Assembly: GCF_964204645.1 (NCBI RefSeq)
Contig: NC_134027.1
Coordinates: forward strand, 22,122,485 to 22,186,484
DNA: 64,000 bases
Source: Tubulanus polymorphus
Lineage: Eukaryota; Nemertea; Palaeonemertea; Tubulaniformes; Tubulanidae
Direction: 5' to 3'
Under the pieces are notes generated by a model. It searched no databases. It was not told the origin of the DNA and worked only from the letters and a program-made list of their open reading frames with translations. The translations under genes and the position numbers were made by a program. Shown in pieces: positions 1 to 15,200 of the stretch; positions within the stretch are counted from its first letter, which is position 1; each line of letters starts with the position of its first letter.

Positions 1-66
1 ATACAAAAATTTTAAGAATCAGTATAAATGCGTTAATCTTAATCATGCTGTTTTGATTATTTACAG

Positions 67-201
67 AGTTCGTCCGGACAACGGAAAAAAAGAACTGAAT
101 CTTGTCCTCAAATAGCACCGAGCTCGGCGGAAGTATTGATTCCTTACGGTATCGATCGCAAAGTGGATATACGCGGACACCATTTTCCGGTTCCAACGAA
201 G
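67..201 (+). CDS. Plexin exon a: PSI2-IPT linker
   Basis: Acceptor tttacag before 67, donor gttaga after 201, phase 0 to 0. It encodes a CPQI...VLIPYG...VDIRGHHFP stretch matching the plexin segment that follows the second PSI domain. The exon before it is outside the window. Confidence 0.85.
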
Positions 202-3200
202 GTTAGATCACTTTCCTATCATTGTGATGTGGTTTCGAGTGATTTTGTCTGAATTTGTTTTGCAAATGAAAGCGAAAACAACCTTCGCTCAATTTTACCG
301 ATCAATCAACTGATTTAATTTCCCCATGTCTTTCGAAGATGTTGTCATCTAAGATTGTGGTACCGATAATTCCATATTCAAGATGGCAGTTTTCAAATTT
401 CATAATCTGAGATAACCGTTTTTTTCCTACTGCGCAATTATCTGAAATGATGGTGTAAGATGGTCTGAATGACATCATCCAAGATTCTTGCCCGAACTGT
501 CAATGCACAATAGGAAAATTATCATCTTGAATTATGAAATGTGAACACCGCCATCTTATATATGGAATTATGGGTACCGCCATTTTAGGTGAAGTCACTT
601 CCTCTCGCATAAAGTTATATTACTTTACTACCAATATCTTATAATGGCAAAGGTATCGGACCAATAAATACGATATATCTATTTATCTAGTGTGGCAGAA
701 ATTCTGAAATTGCTGATTTGTTTCGTAATTGTAGGAATACACTTGTTGTGTCGGGTATAACGGAGATTCGGATAAAACGCAAACTCTGAAGGCAACATAC
801 GTCAATGATTCACTTGTCGTCTGTGATCCGTTTAAGGTAAATATTTACTACTACACTCGTATATGAAAGAGATGGCATTCCCGTCGGCATATCCTTCGCC
901 TATGGTTGATCTAACAATGAATTCAGCATGGAACCATTCATGATTTTCTGGACCTAGTTCCACAGTTGTGAGTTGGAGTGAGTTTTTTTTTTTTAAACAT
1001 ATAAGCGCCACGCAGGGCTTTGACGAGACCAGTGACCGGCGGCTTAAACCACTCGGCCACTGCGCCTCTCAGTTGGAGTGAGTTCATTTTCAGTGTTTTA
1101 ACTCAGAGTCAAATCTTAACTCGGAACTGTGGAACCGGCCCATTGATGATGCAATGATCGCCTTTTGGTGATTTATGTTCCTCTGACTTAATTAAGTCCT
1201 GTCTTGAAGAAAAACGAAAAGAGCACCAGTTGAAATCAGTTTTGAAATCGGTTTTGGCTTTTAGAATTGAGTAGAACCATAAAATACTTATATATAAGAA
1301 ATCAGTTTTGAATAGGCTTATAGGATTGAGTCAAAACATCAAATACTAGTAAAATACCGGTACTAGTCAAATACTAAATAAAGTTTTACTTTGTATTGTG
1401 GGTAGGTAGCCACTTGTCTATGGAAACCGATAAATTCCCGTACATGAATTATCTTTTCAGTACAAATACGAAGGTGAGCTCAGCACGAAGAATTTCAGTA
1501 TAAGCCTGCTGTGGGATTCGTCGAAGTGGATCGATTATACTTACACGGTAACCGTGTACAAATGTTCGCAGCTCGGTTCGGATTGTAGCCGGTGTACGAG
1601 CCCCGAAATTACTCTGCCGAAATACAATTGTAAATGGTGTAGAAATACGTGTCAATATCAGACGTGTCCGGGACACAGCACGCAAGATTGTCCTGGTCCG
1701 ATCATTACGAACGTAAGCTTTTCTATTTCTCAAGTTCTTCAGCCGCAATCATACAAGCATATTTTGACTTGGGCCAAATTTGGGCTGTGCCACATAAGAC
1801 TGAAGCCAACTGTTCACCAAAAAGGTCCGTTCCCGTTTGACACTGGCCAAATTTTGCCTGACAAAACAGTTTCTGACCAAGCCCTTGCAAAATTGATACA
1901 GATTAAATTATTCCATGTGAATGCTGACTGGTTTTGGTCACTTTGCTTACCACAGCAGCGCTTTGATCTTACCACAGCAGCGCTTTGATCGTATTTTAGA
2001 ATCAATTTAGTGAGTTATATGTGAATAATTCTCCCTTTGTAAGCATGTTTGGTTTTCCACTAAACCGAAATTTCTGAAATACTCAGAATTCAAGACTCAT
2101 AAGGTGTTTTCTCTTAACCAGGAAGTTCAGTGCCTGTCCGAAATTTGATCGTAGGCAAAAACTATGTGTACATGAATTGAAAAGCGAATCTAGTGTACCG
2201 CTTATTTCAATAAGCCAAACCATAACTGCATAGTATGGTCCAGATCAATATTAGATCAACTGAAGATTTTCTAGACATTGATGAAATGTTTTGTAGTAGG
2301 CCTACATGTGTAATAGGGAATTGATGAGCAAAAAATCTATGATACTTATTAAATTCAATAAAGATGTTTTGAGTTAGAACATACATATGGTTATTTTCAA
2401 ATATCCAGCTTTAGACTATTTTACATCTGTGGATTTAGGTTTATTGAAATGTCTATCAATTTATACATACATGTTCGTTCATTTAGCATTTGTTGATTTG
2501 GAATTTTCGGGTTGAAAATCGTTCTGCAATTTTTTTCTCCTGCCATTCAGGTGGTACCAATGAAGGCACCGGGCGGCGCCGACGATCCCGGCGGTACGGA
2601 AGTGACGATAACCGGTTCAAATTTCGGCGACATGCCGATGAACGTGTCGGTGAAAATAAACGGCGTCGATTGTTCGTTGATTCGGAACGAGTTTGAAATC
2701 GGACGCAGGTAAGAAGAAGACGAATAATCGAACTGAATGGAAAATTACCGAAAAGAAATGATTTTTAGAGGAAAAAAAGAAATTTCATCTATTTTTATCC
2801 GATTTCGCTTTCAGGATAGTCTGTACTCTGGCGAAACGACAGGACGTCGATTTGAACTCGCAAGGCAAAGTTATCGTAACCATCGGAACGAGGAAAAAAG
2901 GAACGTTCGATGGATTTCAGTTTTTGGATCCGCAGTTGATTTCATTTTCGCCGAAAAACGGATTGTTACACGGCGGAACGACGGTGACAGTCAACGGAAC
3001 GTCTTTAGATACGGGAAATAAAAGGGAAATTCATATCGGCGGAATACCGTGTCTGATTGTCAGGTAAATTTCGCGACTCCGCTCGCGTCTGAAACCATAG
3101 TTCCACATAGACATATCTGTGTATGAATTTGACTTGGATCAACCCCCTTTATCCTCCCCCGCCAGGGATTCGAACTGGTGGCATCATCGCTAGACTCAGC

Positions 3201-6200
3201 TACGGCACGACGAAACCCTGCCACTCTACTCTGAGTATACTACGAGAGACTACAAGAATACTCGTACATCCGGTTCTGCGACCGTAAGCACTACGAGTAC
3301 AGCTATTCTTTGCTATTCACTTTCTCTATTCGCCCTCTGGAACACAGCTCCTGATTGGCTGGCAATCTGAACAAACTCTGCTCATTGGTCAATTTTGAAC
3401 GAAGGCTGATTATGTAATAGCGCCAGTGCCGACCATGAGTGTACTCTTAGCTGTATTTGAGGGCAGCACTCAATTATTATGGTGACAACAAATGCGTGAT
3501 GAGTTATAATCAGTGTTTTCAATAAGAGCCAGGTCCCGGATCCCAGACCCGTCTGTTGTTTTTTAAGGACCCACATGTTTTTTCAAACCAGCTTTCGTTT
3601 CAGGGACTGTGACATATTATGGGACCCTCCTGTTTTTCGAAGGGACCTGGCTTCTTAATTTCTTACTAAAAACACTGATAATAATTGTATATTTTCAGTC
3701 GCAGCGAATCGCAGTTACAATGTAAATCAGGCAGATCGGCTACGGTGATGTCTACCAATTTAACCGTGTCATTCGACAAAGCTTATCGTGAAGCTGATGA
3801 AATCTATCGATATACTCCTAATCCGGTTTTCAATGTCGACAAGATGGCTCCTAAATCATTCATTGCAAGGTATGTTGTTTAGCCGTAGTGGACCATTGTT
3901 ATGGATTCAACTCTGTGGTTTAATTGTAGGATGGACATCAATGAATATATCTTTATAAGAGTCAAGGCTGAAGCATAATCAATCATAGTACTAGGTCTGG
4001 TTTTGAATATCTGGAAGATCTTTGGTCAAAATCTGGAGCCGGTTTTATATACTAGTATTAAATCTAACCCGGGGCTAACGCAATTCCTTTTCAATTCGAG
4101 TTACTCCTCGGGTTAAAGATGATACCAGCCTATCAAACTGGGCCCTGGCGTTCGGTGGTCATTTCTCTTGAGACAAACTTATCGATCTTAAATGAAGAGA
4201 AACCATTGAGGTAACTGAAAAATTTCAGAATCTTCCCTTGGGTCATGTGAATATCTGTATCTATCATAAATCTGCACGTAGATATACGTATATCTTACTG
4301 GTATGCGATAATTCTGAACCTCACTCTATACGCAAGGACTGTGGAGGTCTTACCAATTAAACAAAATCGAGACAGTTTGAAGTTCAGAGACCATGTTTAT
4401 GCAAAAGTTTTATTCTGATTTTCAACTCAGCCGTAATTTAATGAAATAATCAACTCAGATTTCTAATGTATTCATATCTTTAAATTTTAGCGGCGGCACT
4501 ATCGTCACTATACCGGGTCGATATTTTGATTCCATTCAAAGAGCATCCGTTCAAATGCAAGGATATGACGGCACTTCATCGCAACAGGAGGTAACGAATT
4601 TGTCGTAGGAAATGAAATTAATCTAATGCGATACCAGCAACACCAGATGGCGCAACAAAACACTGGGTTATTCGTAGTGAAAATCTGTTCATTTTCAATG
4701 AAATTCGATGAACTTGATTTTTAGGCTTCCAAGTCCGAAAAATTATCAAACGAGTCCTCGGATAGATATAAGTATCCCTTTTTCACTCAGAGTATGGTAT
4801 CGATTCCGCTGAAAATTGATTTACAAATCGGAAAAGTTCACTCAAATTTAGTTCAAATGTAGAAGAAATTTGAAGCGCAGTAACCCAGTGCCACCTCAGT
4901 AGCCTTGCCGGTGTCCCATTGCATGTTTAGTTGTTATTTGCTTGAAGATATCAATACATTTTTCAAAAACATCATTAAGATCTTTAGCTCACTTGGGATG
5001 TAGCACCAGGGCACCATTGATGTCAAGTTCTTTAGATTTCATGGGAAGATATTACTCTCTTGGTACCATCATCACAAGAGAAATTAGGTCAATCGGACAC
5101 AATGTTGCAATTTCAAGCAAAAAATCAAAATTATAACCTTGAAACCTCAATGAAATAAGTCCCATGATTGAGTGTCAAAATCATCGGTCTCTTACGTATT
5201 CACCAGGGGGCATTGGATGTTAAAATTTCTGATAATCGTGCATTCACCTGTTCCCAAGTAGGCATGGACCCATAGTTATATATGCTTCTAGTTGTAAAAG
5301 AATATATGTAATAAAAGAATGTAAAGTCTTGAATACATGAATACGTATGAAATGCAAAAATCAATTTTATGCTTTTATGTGGGTAGATATTTGGACTAGG
5401 CAACTTTTCTCAGAAGAAAGTTTTGGTTAGAAAGTAACTATCATTTAGATAACAGGCTATGGATAGATAGTTCACTTGGATTTTTAGCAAAAACCATAAT
5501 ATTGTGACTAGCTAGGTGATGATATTGTAACAAAAAAATGTTAACACCCATTATCTAAGGATGGGCTAGGCGCAAGGTGTAACTATGGCTTCTTGCTGAA
5601 AATCTGATGATGATGATGACGATGATGATGGTGATGATGATGAAAATATTTTATATCAAAATTGTTTCAGGATTGCGAAATAAACAACAGCACAATCATG
5701 TATTGTAAAGTGCCGCGAGCTCCGAATGCGACGTTCGACATCCTCTCGCCGCCGCGAAAACACCTCCCCTACCCGATCCAATCCGACGTGGCCAACTCGT
5801 ACGAGGCGAAAAGCGATGAAGACCTTGAATCGTCGCGACGATTCAGACGAGACGTCGGTTTTGCCTGCAGTTCGAAAACGAACGCGATCGGTTTGATAGT
5901 CATCAACGACGAAGTGTGGAATCTGAATACGACTCGACCGTGGTGTTTCGATTACGTTCCCGATCCGATCTACTTTCAGTTCAGGGAAGCCGATAAAATC
6001 AAAACTTTGCACGGAGACGTTCTTACTATTCAGGTACGTGGTTGATATTCATGTACATTCGGATATATATGTATAGTTGAAATTGTATACAGCGCAAGAA
6101 TCTTAGAATAGTTCACATGGTTCATCTAGTTTGGTATGGTTTCCCTAGCAGACCTGACTTCTACTCTTCAGGAGCTCAACTACTCCTTAAACATTCAAAA

Positions 6201-9200
6201 TGCTCTCGTCTTGTCAGGATAATTTCTAGTTCATCTTCAATTGAGCTACTGTTTTTTAAGTAAAATTATTCTCATTTTTGGTGCTGCAATCAGGTGATAT
6301 CGGGTTGTCTGGTCTGTAAAGCCTTAATCTCTAAACTTTATCCGTCATTTCACCCTGGGCAGAAGTGACATGGTTATTATTACCGGTACCCCTAGCTTCA
6401 TGGAGAGAAGTGACATTGGTATTATTACCCCTAGTCTATATCTCTTAACTGTGTATCAGTCTTCTCTTCCTGGGCAAATGTGAATTACCCTGAGTCTATG
6501 TCTCCGAACGTGTACCAGTCATCTCTCCCTAGGTAAATGTGACATAGGTTTTATTACCCCTTCCCTATATGTCTATTTTAAAAGCCAATATCCAAACCAA
6601 ATGTGATCAGTGACGCTCTGGTATTTGTTATTTCTAACCTTTGCCGTAATTCAAAATATCTTTTCAAAATCGTTAGGACCTAATACTTATGAATGTGAGG
6701 TGTTTTCTTTTTGTTTACAGGGCAAAGATTTGACTATAGCGAATGAGGAATCTGTAGTGGTGACGATAGGTCGAGAGATATGTAATATAACCGCACTAGC
6801 GACCGAACAGCTTGTGTGTAAACCTCCGATCGATCAACCGCGACCTCTTGATCCCGACCACGAACTACCCGAAGTTATTGTAAGTATCAATCTCAGTTTC
6901 AATGTCATTTCATTACAGCCATTGATTAATATAGACTAATATATATTGCTCAAAAGTTGGTTGAAGGTAACCAGCAGATGAATACCATAGTAACAATGAA
7001 CTTTCAATTGTCACTATGTCAGCTATCCACTGGTTAACTCTAACCAACTTTTGAGCAAATGGCCGAAGAAAGCCAACTTGAAAGTTTATTGACACCCTTG
7101 AAGAATAACACATATATATTGTCGATGATGTAATGAAAATGATTTAGAATTTATGGGCAGTCTAACCCCGATATATCGACGACATATGCAGGAGCGGATC
7201 CAGGGAGACACTAAAGAGTGGGTAGTGTAGTCTGATCTCTGTGCATTTGTGGCCAGCACACAGATCACAACGATCGTATATAGTTAGTGTAGTAATATAC
7301 GTCCAGGGAGAGGCAACGTGTGAAATATGTGGAAAAATATCAATATTTCAAAATTTTTCCATCTTAACCACGGGTCCCTCCGGTATGCTAATAAACATGT
7401 TGAAACACTAGATACATGAATAAAGAATGCGAAAACGCTGTCAGAAATTGATTTAATCATATAGATGTAAAATTGTAGAAACGGTGGCCAGGTTGGCGGG
7501 TTCCGGTCGGCTATTTGACGCTGTTTTGTTTGTACGTTGAGAGCCGCGAACGCTGATACAGCGAGTGTAGTGCACACGTTTGCATTGTGTTTACAATAAG
7601 AATGAGGAGCATGCGACATTTAGAAAATTTTGAAAAATCCTCGAGAAAATGGTGGAATTTTACAGCATTTGAGCGATGGTTTCAGTGAAAATTATGACAA
7701 CCTGCTGAGCCGTGGCCAGGATGAGGTGTTGATAATTTAAATGAAATGATTTGGGGAAGCTTAGTAGGTCACTTCCGAACATTTGTCATCATAATTTACA
7801 ATTCATCATGGTACTGGTTTTGGAATTTTTTGACACAGATTGGGAAAAAAGTCAGATAATTTTGAATTTTGAATGGGAAAATGGCCATTTACCAGATACA
7901 TATATAGCCTAGCGGAATGGCTGGAGATGCACGAACTTAATGATTGCTCGTAGCATATATTCGGCGTCATAGGTATATAATTCAAAGTCGCAACGCTACT
8001 GATAGTTCTGATTCCGAGGCAGCTAAGTAACATTCTTATTTCATCTTCTTTATTCAACAAACAGTGGGAGTTATAAGAAACGCTACATAAGTCGATGTGA
8101 AAAGATTTCTGATCTTGCGCTTTAACATGCTTGATCATGAAAAACTGGAGCGCTTTAACGAGGGAGAATTTGATACCTGATCATCCAAGTCACGCATGAC
8201 CTAGAGTGTCAATGTCTTTCCGAACTGCTGTGAGATAAGAGCTATTTACACGAAAAAGCCCCTAATAAAAAATTTTTGGAAGGCATTTGAGGGGGTGGCT
8301 AGCCACCCTATTCACCCCCCATTTTTTTCACATTTTTAGCTAACTTTAGCTAACTAAGTCCCGACAGGCTATTGCGTTCACCTTTTGTCAGTCATCCATC
8401 CATCTGTAGACCAGTTTTTTTGGGAGGTTTTGAGGATGCTTTGATGGATTGTCTTGATATTTAGTTTATATATTTATCAACACTAGATACATTGTAACTG
8501 TAACTTTGTAATGGTTTTTCCAGTTTTGATTGAAAGTTGTGATACTAAACCAGTATGTCACAGTTCCACGGTTGTGTGGTGTAATTGATTTTTTGACCAA
8601 AGTTGTGTGGATTTAATTTCACTCTGAATCCAGTTCCACAGTAGTGTGGGTTTGATTTCACTCTTGATCCAGTTCCACAGTTGTGTGGATTTAATTTCAC
8701 TCTGAATCCAGTTCCACAGTTGCGTTAAAAATCTTAAATGATTTTCAATAAATGAAACAATGTATCTCTGAATTGTTTGTTTACGATCGTATAAAGAATG
8801 AAATTCACGCATGAATTCACAACCGCTGAAACCCCGTAGATCTGATTTACAACGGTCTTGTAGAACGCAAACCCTCCGAACTTACCGAGAAAACCTGGAA
8901 ATTCTAGAACAGTAAACACCATACTCATCGTAAGCACCATTTTAGTGGCTTTCGTTTGATTTTGAGATGGTGAGACTTTGGACGCCGATAGAGTTTTGCG
9001 TTGCTTACTCTTGATGTATAAGACAATAATGAGAGCTATGTTCGCGGCGAAAACTAAGATATTTGTAATGATAACGCGGATGATTGGGTCAATGTATTTG
9101 TTCATTATGCCATATATTCGCGTATAGATCCCGTGGGTGTAAGACATGTAATGAACAAATTGAAATTCTTTAAACGAACTTGCCATTTTCACCCTCACCG

Positions 9201-12200
9201 TGATGGGATAGTACGTTCCCATAGCCATTGATAATAAACCCGTTGCAATGACAAGCGGCTTCAAGCTGCGTTTCACGTACAGCGGAAAAACAATCGTAAC
9301 CAATCTTTCACATTGAATTATGACCGTTAGAAAATTTCGAAACAACAAAAATACTTTCGTTATCATACTACCCCAAATGTTTAAGTTCACCGGATAGATT
9401 CGATCGTTCGTAAATTTCTTGATCGAGTGTCCGTATCGGGCGTAGTGCACGTAATACCGTATAGGGTATGTGACGAACAACGCCAGCAAGAACATAATGT
9501 CGACGATGGCGAGGTATTTCAGTAAATCGAAGCAGCGGTTTTTATTGACTTTTAGTTTGCGAAATACGACGATAACCATCGCGTTGAACGCAACGCCGAC
9601 TACGACTAGTGGAGGTATGATGTACGCGTTGCTAATCCAAGCGAACTCGGTTACTGGACTGTAGATGTAAACTACAGTTTTGTTCATTATTTCATGAATG
9701 TGTCAGTTCTCTGACACCATTATCGAAACTGATATACTTGCATTAGTTTTCATTTGTATGACCGACGCGATGCATTTACAAATTTATACCAATTTACGCC
9801 AACTATTTGTTAAACAATACAAATTGTTTTCTGGTGTGCATGCAAATCCTTTGTGACATAAATTTAAAAGTTGAAACCGGTGAAACTGCTGAGCCCGGTT
9901 TTTGGGAAGTTTCTAATACGCTTTGATATATGGTCTTGATATTTGATGTACGTTTGTATCTAGTGTTTCAATTTATATCGGGATCTATGCATATTTTGTA
10001 ACCACATTCAATTGCAAAGTTGTGGCTTTTATCATGTTCTGTGATTGTGGAGATTTCCAAGGTCATTAGTTTCTGTATATGTTTGTCAGGGGGCATTGAA
10101 TAATGAAATTGTCTCGGATTTCAGACGAATTCTGAAGTGGGCATAGTGTCTCTCTGGACCCCACGTGGGTTATCTATTTTTCTTATTCTTCTTTTCTTTT
10201 CTGTCTGTAGGTGAAAATTGGAAACTTGAAATTCGAAATTGGATATTTGAAATACCCGGAAACCGGACTGCCGATTTGGTTGCTAATACTGATTGGCGTC
10301 GCTACGTTTATCATCGTCGTCTTGGTGATAATGATTTTGATATTCCGTCACCATAGCGCCCGAGCTCGGCAGGATTATAAACAGATGCAAATTGAATTGG
10401 ACCGCTTGGAATCAACAGTTCGAGATGATACGAAACAAGGTAACTGTCACCGTAACCCTTCAGTGCATATACACCGCATGGCAGTGTATGAATAGGTAAT
10501 GCACTTTGCTGGCACACCGCATCGCGGTGTATTGATGCAATCGATAATTAGTTTTTATCTCTATTGAATGATGGCAGAACCTGTCAAATTTAGTGAAATT
10601 ACTAATGATACACCCATTAGTGTAGCTGGCACTAGTTGATATTATCACATCCAAAGCCTATTTTCTTCTTGATTCTAACCCTCACTCGCCAGATGGAATT
10701 GGCCGCCATGTGGTAGGGTCCTCCTAACTGAAATAAATCCCTATACCCGGATACTGATGACAACCCAAATACTGAAATGCAATACCACATTACAATACTC
10801 TGTATGTACAAATTATTTAATCAGGAATAGAATAATTCATGATTACCACTGGTTACATTGCGGTCACCCGTTGAGTTCCAGAGTTGGTTTAAACGGTTAT
10901 CAATTTTTTTGCAGCTTTTGCCGAACTACAAACGGACATGACCGATTTGACGAGTGATCTGAATCTACGCGGTATTCCGTTCTGGAATTATCAGTGTTTT
11001 ACGTTTAAAGTCTTGTTTCCTGGAGTTAAAGATCATCCGATACTACACAAACCAGAGGTAAAGTAAAACCGCCACTAACTACAGTCAAACACACCTCTTC
11101 AGATTCGTCGAATCGTGTAGGTTGTATAATCTTCTAAGTCTCGTTATCTATTCCAATATCTAATAAAATCTGCATGAAAGTCATAGTTTTTGAGTCGTAT
11201 ACCGAAAACTGGCAAAGTCGTAGACATTGCTAGTCCAAATTTTGTTTTCCGCATAAATTTAGTAAAATAATCTAAGTCATAGCCTCAGTATCGGTTGATA
11301 AATCAGTGATTTATGCATGCATCGATTTTGAGCATTTTCTCAGTGAGGGCGACAAAATGAGAATGAGGATTTGAAATTGAATACGCTATTTCACTATGAA
11401 GAGGGTGTCTAATGTGTGTGACATACTTGCTGCTGCTGGGATTAAGTATTACATTACCATATTTCAGCAGAAGAAACCAATCACCGGAATGGAAGCCGGA
11501 ATGAAACAGTTCTCGAAACTGATACGGGAGAAATCATTTCTACTCTGCATCATACGCGCGATGGAGGAACAAAAGACATTCACAGTGCGCGAAAAGTAAG
11601 TTATCTATCACCGTTTACATTGAAATATCTGATCCCTTTTCAGACGTTTTCATTACTGGTAGATTTTAGCTCTCTCTTTCTCTCGTGAGCCATGGGCGAA
11701 CAACAAGAAATAAACACAACATTCGAGTTGACGTGTTTCGATGATGATTCGGTTCGTCTGCTCTGGTACACATGAAACATACCGAAACGAACTCGCAGCA
11801 CCGCATAGCGATGAGAAAAGTGGCAATCGTAATGATATTAATCAGTCATGTGATCATTTATGCTTATAGTGTCATTGTGTCTCTTTATTATTTAGCTAAT
11901 CAGCGTGCACAGCAATCGAAACAAGCGTTTCATGTTTCAAAAAACAAGCATGTGTTTGTTACGCAAAACAATGTTTCCGGGAACTGTGTTTCGGAGCAAC
12001 GCGCACAATTGTGAAACAGAATTGTGTTCATCGCGTTTAAGTATTGCTGTGTGCGCTAGGATTATTACTAACCCATGGGTCTTGTTCCAGACAGTTGTGG
12101 GTTAAAATTAGAACTAATTTAACTTGAAGGGACATGAAAAATCTTAGGGGGAACCAAGGCCAAGGTTGCCCTCAACGTCCCCGCAAACACTGATCATAGC

Positions 12201-15200
12201 TTCCCAGTACATCTAACTGAAAGTCGAGAAGGTTGCAGCCCGGATATTTCAGCTGATAATTCGTAATCATTTATATCGAAAACCGCTTTTCAGGGCAAAT
12301 GTTGCTGCTGTTTTGATGATTTTACTACAAGATGATATGATGTACGCAACAGAGTGAGTATTATAGTATCTAATATCTATCACAATCGTGATTCATGTTT
12401 TTCATCGTCGCATGAGTGAAAATATGATCTATTATCTATTCCAGTGTTTTGACGTGTTTGCTGCGTGATTTGATCGAGAAGTCCATCGCTAAAGGACAAA
12501 CGAAACTGTTACTGAGAAGGTTTGTATGGCGTAGAAGAATATAGATTGATTTATTTCTGATAATTCTACTGTTGGGCCCAGTTCCAAAGTAGGAGTTTCT
12601 AGATGCAAGTTATTAGACCTATTAGTTAGTTGAATGGAATCAAAATGAGCTGTCTACAAAATCAAATGTCTGAAAATATAATATGTAGACTTGGGGTAGT
12701 AATACCAATAAATATCGGAGTCACTGATCAGATTCGTTTGGATGTTGGCCACTCAGAATTCTCTAAAAATTATCATGATAGAACTGATTACAAATCATCT
12801 TGTATATTTCTACTAGGACTGAGTCGGTCGTAGAGAAGATGTTAACACATTGGTTGTCGGTGTGTTTATATCACCATTTAATGGTAAGTAGAAATACCGG
12901 TAATAGGGATGCCCGGCATCAAAGGCATCGCTGCGATTTACGAAAAAACATTTAGAGTAAAAGTCCTTTATAATGTTACTGTTCGGAACAATCGAAAACA
13001 TGGTGGTATAAAGAATGGTATTTCTATCGAATTTGAGTTAATTTGGGCAAACTCGTTTTCTGAAACAGGCCGCAGCTCCTACGGATTTTCCTTTTTGGAC
13101 AAGTAAAAGTCCTTAATAGTGCCACTGTTGGGACCAACAAAAAACATGGCGTTATAACGAATTGGGCATTATAAAAAATTGGTAATTCCATTGAATTCGA
13201 GTTAGACTGAACAAATTTGTTCTCAGGAAAAATGTTGATGCTAAGTAAACAGTGGCATTAAAGAGGATGGTGTTATAACGGACTTTGACTATAGTTACAT
13301 GTATTTGAATACTATGGCATTTAACTGCTGGGGATATAACTCCTAACTAAATCCATGTAAGCTGGTTGCTTCTGCAAATCCTCAACGGTATTTAATGATT
13401 ATTTTCGACAGGGCTGGGTCGGACCGCAATTGTTCATGTTGGTGCTCGCGATTAAACATCAAGTCGAAAAAGGTCCGATCGACATATTCACGAATGACGC
13501 TCGATATTCATTGTCCGAGGATCGACTGTTGCGTGAAAAACTCGATCCAAAAATGCTGGTAAGTACCTGGTAGGCCAGCGCTGTGAAAGGGAGCAATCGT
13601 TAAAGTACAAAAAAATCCCAAACCGCCCAAAAAAAAAAAACGATCAAAAAATGAATACAGACTTTAAGTAGCTAACTTAAAGAATATATACTTAATCATC
13701 AGCTTAATGTGCATGTTTCTTAATTCAATTCAATTCAATTAATTCTTTATTGTTCTGTAACGTAGTTAAACATTATAAGATTAAGTATGATGTTGTTTAA
13801 TGAGAATGGATGACAAGTAATGCAAACTTGCTGTTTGTTATGACATTTCACGATTGAAATGTTGAAATGTGCTCTAAAATCTATTCTGACGGTAAACCGC
13901 AGATACATCTGATACCACTACCCTAATACCACTACCCAGTATTACATGTACTAGATCGGTTAATTCTGAATTTATGAACGAATGTTTGTCGAGTGATAGC
14001 TTGGAAGGTAAACAGAAATTTGTTCCTTTAGAAAATAAACCGGACGTTGTACCTTAGTTTTTTTTACCATGTATGACATGAAATAGAAATTAAATTCAGA
14101 GCTGCCAACTGTCTCTTATCATTAGAGACATTCCCCGAAATGCCTAATTGTCCTTGATGGTATTTTTTATGCTATTGAACATCTATTGAAACAATTTTCT
14201 ACCGTCCCTCTGAAAATTTTCTAATTCTTCATTTCTCCTTGCTGCGGTCCTGAAAATTGTCACTCTTGTCCCAATCAATACTACATGTGTTTCAATTTTT
14301 ATCTACATGGACTGATTATTATTACTTACCCGGTGAAAAACAAGTGTGACGTTGTAAATCCTATGAAAAAAAAATTTGTAACAATACGCAGACTTTTTTG
14401 CATTTGGGTCTCTGAGTTATCGTATCAGGTATTCGTTATAATTGTAGAATTTAGATGTGATTCTCGATGACGGAGAAGTCGTTCCATGTCGAGCGTTAGA
14501 CTGTGATGCTATTATACAAGTCAAAGAGAAAATGTTGGACGCTATTTATAAAAATACGCAATTCTCTCATCGGCCTTCAATCCATGACCTCGATTTAGGT
14601 AAGCTTTGATTTTTTCTGATTTCATCGGTTATCAATCGATATTCATCTACGCGATCGTCGGAGGTATCGATTATGATCTAGTCATATTTTAAGTCAAATT
14701 GAGAATCTTTGAAAGTCTTTGGGAAATATCCTTCCGTTTGAGTTGGTAGATGGTTAGGATCAGTCAGGACTGCAAAGTTACGCAATATTATTGGTTCAAT
14801 TGTCTTTAAAATCGATCGAAGCGCGAAGAAATTATTTCGGTTTTATGCATGTCACAGAATTGGCAGCCATCAGCGATTCTGGGAAGACCTGATTCTGGCA
14901 TCAGCTAAAAATTTCCATCATGCAATCATTGCATCTTCTGATTCTTATGATTTATTGTTTTTCACTGGAGATTGAAATCTGTATAAGTCGTAAGGACTTA
15001 GATTAGTTTGGAGTGATACAAGTCACGGCTAATTTGACGAGCCATTCATATTGTATGTTATAGAGTGGAGGAGTGGCCAAGGCGGTCACTTGGTGCTGCC
15101 AGACGATGACGTCGTCCAGCATCCCGACGGTCCGTTCAAGAGACTGACCACGCTGGGTCACTACGGCGTTCCGGATGACGCTCGCATGACTCTCGTTCCC

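Noticed and set aside
3160-3220. Possible tRNA from gggattcgaac B-box-like word
   Set aside because: No A box or cloverleaf; it is an end of the foldback family seen at 53436.
8558-8812. 84-codon frame with 13-residue repeat on the - strand
   Set aside because: It overlaps the GPCR end in another frame and is created by the 39-bp minisatellite.
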